In this document: piece by piece, positions 1-7,090 of the stretch
How positions within the stretch are numbered: the stretch's first letter is position 1
Layout of the letters: every line of letters starts with the position of its first letter
The notes under the pieces: generated by a model
Database searches by the model: none
Seen by the model: the letters and a program-made list of their open reading frames with translations, nothing else
Told to the model about the DNA's origin: nothing
Assembly: GCA_964545205.1 (NCBI GenBank)
Contig: CAZJFH010000089.1
Span: forward strand, 1-19,125
Source of the DNA: CAZJFH01 sp964545205
Lineage (GTDB): Bacteria > Pseudomonadota > Alphaproteobacteria > Rhodospirillales > Magnetospirillaceae
Length of the DNA stretch: 19,125 nt
Direction of reading: 5' to 3'
Translations under genes and position numbers: made by a program

Positions 1-503
1 CATGCCATGACCACCTGCGGTTGGTCGCTTTTGCAGAACTTTCGGAACTCTATCTTTTGCGTCTCGTCGTTTGCGTCTCGGGGGGCGGCACGGCCGAAGC
101 CCTGCGCCTGGGTCGGGCCGGCATACGCGCCTGTCCCGCAACAGAGCCAAGGCCGCCTGGGTTGCCGCGCCGGCGACGGCGAGCAATCGCGGCCCGATGC
201 GATGTTCTGTCTGCAGTACATAGATACTACAAATGATGGGGATTCGCAGAGAGGTGTAGGAAAAACATCCGATTTCTGCTGATTCTTCAACTTTAGTGAT
301 CAATGATATTGATGGTTATGCCGCATGGTGTTACACACGTCGCTAACAATACTATCGAGCTGCGCTTTTTGGCGTGCGCCGAGGCGGGTCCGACAGCGGC
401 CGGTTGGCCGTGCGAGCCGCGTTCGACAGCGCGTTCCGCGGCTGGGTTCACGAACCGCCGCCCCGTCGCACCGGCGTGAGCGGCGGCAAAGGGAGGAGAG
501 GAC
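1..503. other. Leader region with no supportable gene
   Basis: I find no convincing gene here. Short open frames in positions 7-282 give cysteine- and arginine-rich, low-complexity translations with no recognisable domain and no good ribosome site. Positions 1-220 are GC-rich, while about 225-365 is clearly richer in A+T than the rest of the window. That suggests a promoter region for the sulfur cassette starting at 504. A 15-bp dyad lies at 299-313. The left edge could hold the end of a gene whose body lies outside the window, but nothing shows this. Confidence 0.5.
299..313. promoter_or_regulatory. Candidate operator dyad upstream of sulfur cassette
   Basis: Perfect inverted repeat with arms ATCAAT (299-304) and ATTGAT (308-313) around a 3-bp centre. 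It sits in the AT-rich stretch about 190 bp upstream of the first rhodanese gene. A TTGATG hexamer (309-314) followed 16 bp later by TTACAC (331-336) overlaps it and could be a weak -35/-10 pair. The promoter reading is an inference. The arms resemble an FNR/Nnr half-site in inverted order, but the spacing does not fit that family. Confidence 0.3.
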
Positions 504-1238
504 ATGCGCAATCTGGTTCGCGCGGCCATCGGCGCCGCGATCCTCGTCGCCGGCGTCCCGGCGATGGCGGCCGAGGAGGGGGCGTTCAAGCGCTTCACCG
601 ACATCGTCGATCACGCCTTCATGCAGGAGCACGCCGTCGTTCCGGTCCGCGAAGACGTGCTGATCGTCGACTCGCGGCCGGGCAAGCGCCGCTACGACCC
701 GGGCCACATCCCTGGCGCGATCAACATTCCCCACACGTTCTTCGACAAGTTCGCCGACCGGCTGCCGAAGGACAAGTCGAGCCTGGTGGTGTTCTATTGC
801 GGCGGCCTCGACTGTCCGCTCAGCCACAACTCGGCCTACAAGGCGAAGTCCCTGGGCTACAGCAACGTCAAGGTCTACGCCGCCGGCTTCCCCGAATGGG
901 CGGCGAAGGGCAACCTGGTGTCGGTCTCGGCCTCCTACGTCAAGGCGCTGGTGGACAAGCCCGACGGCACCGTGCTGGTCGACGCCCGCCCGGCCCGCCG
1001 CTTCAAGGAAGGCAGCATCCCGGGCGCCATCAACATCCCCGACACCTTCTTCGACAAGCTCGTCGACAAGCTGCCGGCCGACAAGGCGACGCGACTGCTG
1101 TTCTTCTGTGGCGGCGTGAAATGCGCCCTGAGCAGCAAGTCGGCGCTGAAGGCGAAGGCTCTCGGCTACACCAACGTCGCCGTGTTCGCCGGCGGCTATC
1201 CGGAATGGAAAAGGACCTACGGCAAGGCCGCCGACTGA
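504..1238 (+). CDS. Exported double-rhodanese-domain sulfurtransferase
   Basis: A 244-aa protein with an N-terminal signal peptide (basic MRNLVR start, hydrophobic stretch, probable cleavage after AMA near residue 22), so probably periplasmic. Two rhodanese domains follow (about 35-135 and 143-240), each with the DxRP and GHIPGAINIP/GSIPGAINIP signature. Candidate catalytic cysteines are Cys99 in CGGLDCPLS and Cys202 in CGGVKCALS. Each loop has a second cysteine five residues on (104, 207), so persulfide or disulfide chemistry is possible in both. Rhodaneses move sulfane sulfur between thiosulfate or persulfides and thiophilic acceptors; the donor is unknown here. The start has a strong AGGAGAG site 5' of the ATG. 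It is the first gene of a same-strand cassette with a second rhodanese, a cytochrome c and a YeeE/YedE permease. Confidence 0.88.
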   Translation: MRNLVRAAIGAAILVAGVPAMAAEEGAFKRFTDIVDHAFMQEHAVVPVREDVLIVDSRPGKRRYDPGHIPGAINIPHTFFDKFADRLPKDKSSLVVFYCGGLDCPLSHNSAYKAKSLGYSNVKVYAAGFPEWAAKGNLVSVSASYVKALVDKPDGTVLVDARPARRFKEGSIPGAINIPDTFFDKLVDKLPADKATRLLFFCGGVKCALSSKSALKAKALGYTNVAVFAGGYPEWKRTYGKAAD

Positions 1239-1255
1239 TCCAAGGGAGGTTCGAC

Positions 1256-1681
1256 ATGTTCGTCACCAGCGTTGCCCGCCTGGGGCTCGCAGCCGTCTTC
1301 GCGACCGTGCTCTCGGCCGCCGCCGCCGCCGTCGAGCTGGTTCCCGGCCCCAACGGCGATGCCGTCGACGTGGGCTCGTTCCAGGCGGTGCTGGCATCGG
1401 CCCCCGACAGCATCCACCTGATCGACGTGCGCGACGCCAAGGAGTTCGCCAAGGGCCATTTCCCGACCGCGACCAACCTGCCGGTCGGCGACATCGAGGG
1501 CAAACTCGCCGATCTGCCCACCGACAAGCCGATCGTCTTCGTCTGCGCCACGGGCGCCCGCAGCGGCGAGGCCTACGACATCGTGAAGATGCTGCGCGAG
1601 GAGGTCGAGGTGTTCTTCCTCGACGCCGAGGTGACCTACAAGGCCGACGGCGCGCCGGTCGTCAAGCCGCGGGCAAACTAG
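1256..1681 (+). CDS. Exported single-domain rhodanese
   Basis: A 141-aa protein. It has a signal peptide (hydrophobic residues 8-26, Ala-rich cleavage region ending AAA-V) and then one rhodanese domain (about 35-130). The domain has the IDVRDAKEFAKGHFPTA substrate-side motif and an active-site loop CATGARSG with Cys97. This classical C-x4-R loop differs from the two CGG loops in the preceding gene, so the two proteins probably differ in acceptor or donor. I chose the ATG at 1256 because GGGAGG (1244-1249) lies just upstream and because the signal peptide starts there. A longer upstream open reading only shadows the preceding gene in another frame. It lies 17 bp after the preceding stop and is probably co-transcribed. 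Confidence 0.85.
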   Translation: MFVTSVARLGLAAVFATVLSAAAAAVELVPGPNGDAVDVGSFQAVLASAPDSIHLIDVRDAKEFAKGHFPTATNLPVGDIEGKLADLPTDKPIVFVCATGARSGEAYDIVKMLREEVEVFFLDAEVTYKADGAPVVKPRAN

Positions 1682-1692
1682 GGGGACGGGCC

Positions 1693-2088
1693 ATGCACAG
1701 GATCGTCATGGCCGCGGCCGCCCTGGCCGCCGCCCTCGCGACCGCCGGCCCGGCGGCGGCCGCCGACGGGTGGAAGGTCGGTCGCGTCTACAGCCGAATG
1801 GTCTGCACCGCGTGCCACAAGGACGTGGCCGGTCGCATCATCTCGCCGAACGAACGCACCAAGGCCGAGTGGCAGGCCTATTTCGCCGCCGACCGGCACG
1901 GCGCCGGCGACCGCGCCGACGCCTCGGTGAAGTACTACGCCAGCGTCGCCTACCGGCAACGGATCAAGGACGCCAACGCCGCCGCGAAGAAGTTCCTCGA
2001 CCGCTCCGACGACCAGATGCTGTCCGACGTCGTGGCGTTCTTCGTCCACGGCGCCAAGGACTCGGACACTCCGGCCACCTGCCAGTAG
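1693..2088 (+). CDS. Small periplasmic c-type cytochrome
   Basis: A 131-aa protein with an Ala-rich signal peptide (about 1-24) and one heme-attachment motif C38-T-A-C41-H42. Mature size is about 11 kDa. The distal heme ligand is not obvious: Met109, His69 and His119 (in the FFVHGAKDS motif near the C terminus) are candidates, and an extra Cys130 sits next to last. It may accept electrons when sulfane sulfur is oxidised by the neighbouring rhodaneses, which is inference from position only. It starts 11 bp after the rhodanese stop, with a G-rich ribosome site, and ends 22 bp before the permease, so it is inside the same operon. Confidence 0.82.
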   Translation: MHRIVMAAAALAAALATAGPAAAADGWKVGRVYSRMVCTACHKDVAGRIISPNERTKAEWQAYFAADRHGAGDRADASVKYYASVAYRQRIKDANAAAKKFLDRSDDQMLSDVVAFFVHGAKDSDTPATCQ

Positions 2089-2110
2089 CCGGGCTTTCGC
2101 GGAGGACTCG

Positions 2111-3340
2111 ATGAGCCAGACCTGGGGCGCGGGCCTGCGCCACGACCTCGATGCGGTGTTCGTAAGGGAATGGTCGCCGTATATCGGCGTCCTGTTTCTC
2201 GTCGGCCTGATGCTGGCCCTCATGACCAGCGGACTGTTCTGGGGCGTCTTCGGCGGCCTCAAGCTCTGGGGCCAATGGCTCAACCAGGCCATCGGGTTGA
2301 ATTCCCTGCTCGGCGTCGAGCAGGCGCTCGACGACCCGCTCCGGCACCGGATCTCCCTGATGGACATCGCCCTGGTGATCGGCTCGTTCAGCGCCGCGCT
2401 GCTGTCCCGCCGGTTCTCGCTGAACCGGGCGCCGGCCATCGAGTACGTCCGCGGTGCGATCGGCGGCCTGCTGATGGGCATCGGCGCCACCTTGGCCGGG
2501 GGCTGCACGGTCGGCGGCTTCTTCACGCCGCTGATCTTCGCATCGCCGGCCGGCTGGGCGATGGCGGCGGGCCTGACCATCGGCGCGCTGATCGGACTGA
2601 AGCTGCTGATATGGAGCATGGAACGCATCACCTGGGGCAGTTCGGCGCCCGCGCCGCTGCTCGCGGCGCCGGCCTTGACGCACTGGTATCCGCTCCTGGG
2701 GGCGCTGGTCATGGCGCTGGTCCTCGTCTGGGCGGTTCGCTGGACGATGGCGGGCGAGCCGGCGCTGGCGCAGCGGGCCGTGGTCGTGCTGTGCGGCTTC
2801 GGCCTGGGCTTCACCCTCAATCGCTCTCGGCTGTGCTTTTCGCGGGTGATCCGCGAGCCGTTGATGACCGGCGAGGGCGAGATGACCAAGGCGGTCATCC
2901 TGGCGGTGGCCATCGGGATGCCGCTCGCGTCGCTGATGTTCCAAAGGGAGCTGCTCGATCCGTACGTCGCGATTCCGGCGACGTTCTGGCTGGGCTCCCT
3001 CCTGGGCGGCACCGTCTTCGGGATCGGCATGGTGCTCGCCGGCGGCTGCGCCTCGGGATCGCTCTGGCGGATGGGCGAGGGCCACCTGAAGCTGTGGGTG
3101 GCGGTTCTGTTCTTCTCGTGGGGCGGCGCCACCTTCAGTGCCGTCCTCGGCAAATGGGGCGTCCTGACGCGCGAGATGAACCTGGACCTGATCGAGGAGA
3201 CGATGCTCGGCCACCAGGCGTTCCTGCCGGCCATGATCGGCGGCTGGGGGCCGACATACGCCGCCTTCGCCGCTCTGCTCGCGGCCTGGTACCTGGTGAT
3301 CCGCTACAACGAATCGACCGAGCGGCTGATCGTGGTCTAG
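2111..3340 (+). CDS. YeeE/YedE-family sulfur-compound permease
   Basis: A 409-aa polytopic inner-membrane protein of the YeeE/YedE (sulf_transp) family, some members of which import thiosulfate. The two pseudo-symmetric halves carry the family signatures GGCTVGGFF (Cys132) and GGCASGSLW (Cys313), plus NRSRLCFSR (Cys242) at the start of the second half. Three conserved membrane cysteines are proposed in the family to pass thiosulfate by transient S-H-S contacts, and these three are the likely equivalents. About ten hydrophobic segments are visible. It lies downstream of two rhodaneses and a cytochrome, and GGAGG precedes the ATG. The cassette therefore looks built to process a sulfur compound outside the membrane and move a product across it. 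Substrate and direction are not readable from the sequence. Confidence 0.88.
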   Translation: MSQTWGAGLRHDLDAVFVREWSPYIGVLFLVGLMLALMTSGLFWGVFGGLKLWGQWLNQAIGLNSLLGVEQALDDPLRHRISLMDIALVIGSFSAALLSRRFSLNRAPAIEYVRGAIGGLLMGIGATLAGGCTVGGFFTPLIFASPAGWAMAAGLTIGALIGLKLLIWSMERITWGSSAPAPLLAAPALTHWYPLLGALVMALVLVWAVRWTMAGEPALAQRAVVVLCGFGLGFTLNRSRLCFSRVIREPLMTGEGEMTKAVILAVAIGMPLASLMFQRELLDPYVAIPATFWLGSLLGGTVFGIGMVLAGGCASGSLWRMGEGHLKLWVAVLFFSWGGATFSAVLGKWGVLTREMNLDLIEETMLGHQAFLPAMIGGWGPTYAAFAALLAAWYLVIRYNESTERLIVV

Positions 3341-3521
3341 CGCGTTCCGCCCTCGATTCGTCCGGGCCGGGAACCAGGCGCTTGCCGTCCCGATCCCGCG
3401 ACCGCTCGAGCCGAAGCCGCTGGAGCCGGCGGCGTCCTTTCGCCACCCCGGGGCCGGAGCGTCTTGCTTGCCCGGCCGCTCGCCGTCATTGTCAGGGCTG
3501 AGGCATAGACGGTGAACCGCA

Positions 3522-5951
3522 TTGGGTGAAGCGACGAACTCGGGACGCGTGGCCGCCTTGCTCGGCCGCTTGCGCCGCAGGCCGGACTCGGAGCACGAGC
3601 AGGCGATGGTGCGCGTCGTCCTGGTCCTGATCCTGCTGGGCTATTTCTGGGCGACGCTCGACGGCCCCGCTGGCCTCGGGCTGGCGGTCATCCTGCTCTA
3701 CCCCGCGGTGTCGTTCGTCTACGTCGCCTGGATCGTCGCCGCGCCGGGCGCCAATCCGCCGCGCCGCATCCTTGCGATGCTGTCCGACTTCCTCGCCATG
3801 TCGCTGTTGATGATCGACTTCGGCGAAACCGCGGCGCCGATGTACCCGCTGTTCCTGTGGGTGACGCTCGGAAACGGCTTCCGCTACGGGCTGCCCTATC
3901 TGGTGGCCTCGACGGCGGTCGGCGCCTTGAGCTTCGCGATCGTGATCGCGATCGCGGTTCCCTGGCGGGACCATCTCGGCCTGTCGCTGGGGCTGCTCGG
4001 CGGGCTGGTGGTCGTGCCCGCCTATGCGTCGACCCTCATCCGCAAGCTCACCGAAGCAAAGGTCCAGGCCGAGGCCGCCAACCGGGCCAAGAGCCGGTTC
4101 CTGGCCGTCATCAGCCACGAGTTGCGCACGCCGCTCAACGCGGTGATCGGCATGGCGGAGCTTCTGGACTCCACCAAGCTGGACCCGCGGCAGCGCGAAA
4201 TGTCGCACACCATCCGACTGTCGGGCCAGGCGCTTCTCAGCCTGATCGATTCGGTGCTGGACTTTTCGCGAATCGAGGCCCGCCGCACGGAGGTGACCGT
4301 TGCGACGGTCGACCTCGATCGCAGCCTCGCCGACCTGCTGCTCGTGCTCGGCCAGCAGGCCGAGGCCAAGAACCTGCGCCTGGGCGTCGGCCTCGCCGCC
4401 GACGTGCCGCCTCTCATCCGCGCGGACTGGCCGCACATCCGGCAGATCCTGACCAATCTCATCTCCAACGCCATCAAGTTCACCGAACGCGGCGGCATCC
4501 GCATCGAGGTGTCGTGCGGCGCGTCCGGCGGACGGCGCATGGTCGTGTTCGACGTCGTCGACACCGGCATCGGCATTCCGGCCGACAAGCTGGAATACGT
4601 GTTCAAGTCCTTCGCCCAGGCCGACGACGACATCAACCGGCGCTACGGCGGCACCGGACTGGGCCTGACGATCTCGCGCCATCTCGCCGAACTGCTCGGC
4701 GGCGGCCTGCAGGCCGAGAGCCGCATCGGCGAAGGCAGTCGGTTTCGGCTGCAGGTGCCGCTGGAAGAGGTGCCGGACGAGGCGGCGGCGGCGGCGCCGG
4801 GCATGGAGGTGGTGCTGCTGGCCGCCGATGCCGTGGCCGAAGCCTTCGCCGCGGCGGGCGTGGAATTCCGGCGCGCCGCCAGCGCGGCGGAGGCGGTCGG
4901 ACTCGTCCAGGCCTCCGCCGCCCCGACCGCCCTGTGCCTCGAGCAGGACGCGCTGGCGCTTCGATCGGCCGCCGGGCTGGGCGTTCCCCTGATCGCGCTC
5001 GGATCGGCCGATGCCGACGGGCAGCCGCTGCTCCGGCTGCCGAGCCGGCCCACCCCGGCGCAGGTGCGCCGCGCGGTCCGCGCCTGCGCGATCTTCCACG
5101 GCGATCGCGAGCCCGAAGCCGCGCGTGACGTGCCGCTGATGCCGCCGTTGCGCATCCTCCTCGCCGAGGACAACGCGACCAATCGCCGCGTGATGGGCCT
5201 GTTGCTGGAGCGGGGCGGCCACCGCTACGACGTGGTCGCAACCGGCGACGAACTGCTGGACGCGATCGAGAACGGCACCTTCGACGTCGTCGTCACCGAC
5301 ATCAACATGCCGGGGCTCAACGTGATCGAGGCCGTGAAGCTGTACCGCATGGCGCATCTCGGCGAACAAGGCCGCCTGCCGATCATCGCGTGCACGGCCG
5401 ACGCGACGCCGCAAACGCGCCGCGCCTGCGACGAGGCGGGGTTCGACGCGTTCCTGACCAAGCCGGTGATCGCCGCCACCCTGCTCGCGACCATCGCGGA
5501 GCTGGTGCGGCCGTCGCGGGCCGCAGGCGGTCAGGCGACCGGCAAGGTCGCCGACCTTACCGCCCATCCCGGCTTCAGTGGCCCTTCGTCCTCGCCGGTC
5601 GACTGGCACACCGTCGACGGCTTGCTCGAACTCGGGGACGACGACCTGCTGCGCGAGCTGGTCGAAGAGTTCGCGGCCGACGCCCTCGGCCTGCTGGACT
5701 CCATGGCGGCTGCCGGTGCCGCCGGTGACGCCAGCCGCTTCCGCGCCGAATGCCACGCGCTGAAGTCGAGCGCGGCGAATGTCGGGGCGCGCGCGGTCGC
5801 CCGGCTTTGCCAGTCCGGAGGCGCAGTAGAGCCGGGCGCGCTGGCAGTCGAGTACAAGGACTTCTGCCTGCGCGCCAAGGTGGCGCTGAACGAATACACG
5901 GACGAGATCGCGCGGCGACTGGGAACCCGGGAGTCGAGCGCGTCCTCGTGA
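3522..5951 (+). CDS. rpfC: RpfC-like hybrid sensor histidine kinase (DSF sensor candidate)
   Basis: An 809-aa hybrid kinase. The N-terminal RPDSEHEQ motif (20-27) and five to six membrane segments (about 31-170) are typical of RpfC relatives. HisKA follows with the phospho-acceptor His199 in SHELRTPLN, then HATPase (N box NLISNAIKF with Asn316, DTGIGIP 347-353, GGTGLGL 376-382). Residues about 428-525 look like a degenerate receiver. A full receiver has Asp593 in TDINMPG and Lys647, and a C-terminal HPt domain has His745 in HALKSS. This is the RpfC domain order plus a pseudo-receiver. The start is uncertain: TTG 3522 or GTG 3549. ATG 3606 would cut the conserved RPDSEHEQ motif and is unlikely. 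Its stop is 4 bp from the convergent rpfF stop, which supports a DSF-sensing role. Confidence 0.87.
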   Translation: MGEATNSGRVAALLGRLRRRPDSEHEQAMVRVVLVLILLGYFWATLDGPAGLGLAVILLYPAVSFVYVAWIVAAPGANPPRRILAMLSDFLAMSLLMIDFGETAAPMYPLFLWVTLGNGFRYGLPYLVASTAVGALSFAIVIAIAVPWRDHLGLSLGLLGGLVVVPAYASTLIRKLTEAKVQAEAANRAKSRFLAVISHELRTPLNAVIGMAELLDSTKLDPRQREMSHTIRLSGQALLSLIDSVLDFSRIEARRTEVTVATVDLDRSLADLLLVLGQQAEAKNLRLGVGLAADVPPLIRADWPHIRQILTNLISNAIKFTERGGIRIEVSCGASGGRRMVVFDVVDTGIGIPADKLEYVFKSFAQADDDINRRYGGTGLGLTISRHLAELLGGGLQAESRIGEGSRFRLQVPLEEVPDEAAAAAPGMEVVLLAADAVAEAFAAAGVEFRRAASAAEAVGLVQASAAPTALCLEQDALALRSAAGLGVPLIALGSADADGQPLLRLPSRPTPAQVRRAVRACAIFHGDREPEAARDVPLMPPLRILLAEDNATNRRVMGLLLERGGHRYDVVATGDELLDAIENGTFDVVVTDINMPGLNVIEAVKLYRMAHLGEQGRLPIIACTADATPQTRRACDEAGFDAFLTKPVIAATLLATIAELVRPSRAAGGQATGKVADLTAHPGFSGPSSSPVDWHTVDGLLELGDDDLLRELVEEFAADALGLLDSMAAAGAAGDASRFRAECHALKSSAANVGARAVARLCQSGGAVEPGALAVEYKDFCLRAKVALNEYTDEIARRLGTRESSASS

Positions 5952-5955
5952 CCGG

Positions 5956-6894
5956 TCAGGCGCTGGCCCGCCGCTCCGGGCGGAGGCCGTTGCCGGCGCG
6001 GCGCGACTGCGCCGAGACCAGGAGCTCCATCTTGCGCAGATCGCGTGCTTCCAGGGTCATCGCGGTCTCGACCCAGAGATCGGTGATTTCGATCATTTCC
6101 TGACGCGTAACCGGGTTGACCAGCTGCCGCAGCCTGGAAACGGCGAGGCGCGCCTTGCTCGAGCGCGCGTGCGCGGAGATGAAGGCGCGCACGGCCTCGA
6201 AGCCCTCGCCGTCCTCCGCCAGGACGTCGACGAGACCCATGTCGTAGAGTTCGTCGGCGGCGTAGAGCCGGCCGCTGGTGATCAGGCGCTCCGCCCGCGC
6301 CGGATCGAGCCGCCGCGACAGAAACGAGTGCGCGCCCATTCCGGGGAACAGGTTGAACAGGATTTCCGGCAGGCCGAACTTGGCGCCGCGCTCGGCGACG
6401 ATGACGTCGTGCGCCAGCGCCAGTTCGAAGCCGCCGCCCAGGGCGTCGCCCTGCACCAGCGCGATCGTGCACAGCGGCAGGTCCATCTTGCAGTGGCGCT
6501 TGTGCTGAACCTCGACGCAGGTGTGGGCGTAGCGGCGCAGCCCGGCACGATCCCGATCCGCGATCAGCTGCTTGAACAGGCCGAGGTCTCCACCGAGATT
6601 GAAGATTCCGTTCAGCCTGGAGGCGAGGACGAGATAGCGGACGGCCTCGGGTCCGACCCGGCGATGCGCGTCCTCGACGGCGCCGAGGATTGCCAGGCCG
6701 TCCTGCAGCAGGCCGGTGGTGATGTTCGGCTTCGCCGGATTCATGAACTGCCAAAGCGCACCGGTTTCGGCCTCGTATTCGACCTCGACCTCGGCCAGAT
6801 TCCGAACCGGGTCCAGCCAGTGCCCGGGAGTCGGCTTGGGCGAGCCTTCGAGGACTTCCGGGAAAACAAAGACGCTGCGGCCGTTATTGGACAT
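5956..6894 (-). CDS. rpfF: RpfF-like DSF synthase (crotonase family)
   Basis: A 312-aa enoyl-CoA hydratase/crotonase-fold protein. RpfF enzymes make the cis-2-unsaturated fatty-acid diffusible signal factor from acyl-ACP by combined dehydratase and thioesterase activity. The two catalytic glutamates of Xanthomonas RpfF (Glu141 and Glu161) have clear counterparts: Glu157 in DALGGGFE and Glu177 in FGLPEILF, with the same 20-residue spacing. The oxyanion-hole stretch FNLGGDLGLF (98-107) and the helical C terminus also fit. I chose the ATG at 6894 because GGAGGAG sits 4 bp upstream; an in-frame upstream start (6939) would add 15 residues across a dyad and lacks a site. It is convergent with the RpfC-like kinase and divergent from the REC-PAS-GGDEF-EAL gene. 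A plain enoyl-CoA hydratase is the alternative, but the neighbours argue against it. Confidence 0.87.
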   Translation of the reverse strand: MSNNGRSVFVFPEVLEGSPKPTPGHWLDPVRNLAEVEVEYEAETGALWQFMNPAKPNITTGLLQDGLAILGAVEDAHRRVGPEAVRYLVLASRLNGIFNLGGDLGLFKQLIADRDRAGLRRYAHTCVEVQHKRHCKMDLPLCTIALVQGDALGGGFELALAHDVIVAERGAKFGLPEILFNLFPGMGAHSFLSRRLDPARAERLITSGRLYAADELYDMGLVDVLAEDGEGFEAVRAFISAHARSSKARLAVSRLRQLVNPVTRQEMIEITDLWVETAMTLEARDLRKMELLVSAQSRRAGNGLRPERRASA

Positions 6895-6913
6895 TTTTCT
6901 CCTCCACTTGGGA

Positions 6914-6931
6914 CTATGCGAAACGGCATAG
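6914..6931. promoter_or_regulatory. Dyad just upstream of the rpfF ribosome site
   Basis: Perfect inverted repeat: CTATGC (6914-6919), a 6-bp centre and GCATAG (6926-6931). It lies 9 bp upstream of the GGAGGAG site of rpfF (6899-6905), within the roughly 196-bp gap between the divergent rpfF and REC-PAS-GGDEF-EAL genes. It could be a repressor operator, or a short 5'-leader hairpin next to the ribosome site. No convincing -35/-10 pair was found for either gene. Confidence 0.35.
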
Positions 6932-7090
6932 GTTTGCACAATAGAATTGGTGAATTCGCCGACGACAGTGATGTTGCCGCGACGGTAGGTCTTGGTTTAT
7001 CTTGCAGTACTCGGCGGAACTGACAAACGTTTTTTAATATCGCCAGGCCAGGGTTCGCTCCCGCAAGGCGTCCAACATCTGGAGGGAACG

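Noticed and set aside
7..282. Short plus-strand frames at the left edge (91 and 71 codons)
   Set aside because: No ribosome site, no recognisable domain and unusual composition; left as unannotated sequence.
374..1255. N-terminal extension of the single-rhodanese gene reading through the double-rhodanese gene
   Set aside because: The extension is an out-of-frame shadow; the real start at 1256 has a ribosome site and begins a signal peptide.
1678..3234. Minus-strand open frame (518 codons) opposite cytochrome and YeeE
   Set aside because: No recognisable domain; the plus-strand genes have signal peptide, heme motif and YeeE signatures with good ribosome sites.
3341..3521. Possible terminator hairpin between YeeE and the RpfC-like gene (GCCGC/GCGGC arms)
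   Set aside because: Only five pairs with a large loop and no following T run; too weak in such GC-rich sequence.
3492..5756. Very long minus-strand open frame (754 codons) opposite the RpfC-like kinase
   Set aside because: The translation is His/Arg/Gln/Asp-rich with no domain, and it mirrors GC-biased codons of the kinase, whose domains and motifs are complete on the plus strand.
5952..5955. Bidirectional terminator between convergent rpfC and rpfF
   Set aside because: Only 4 bp separate the stops and I saw no strong hairpin with a T run around them.
6895..6939. Longer rpfF start at 6939
   Set aside because: It lacks a ribosome site and would translate through the dyad; ATG 6894 has GGAGGAG at ideal spacing.
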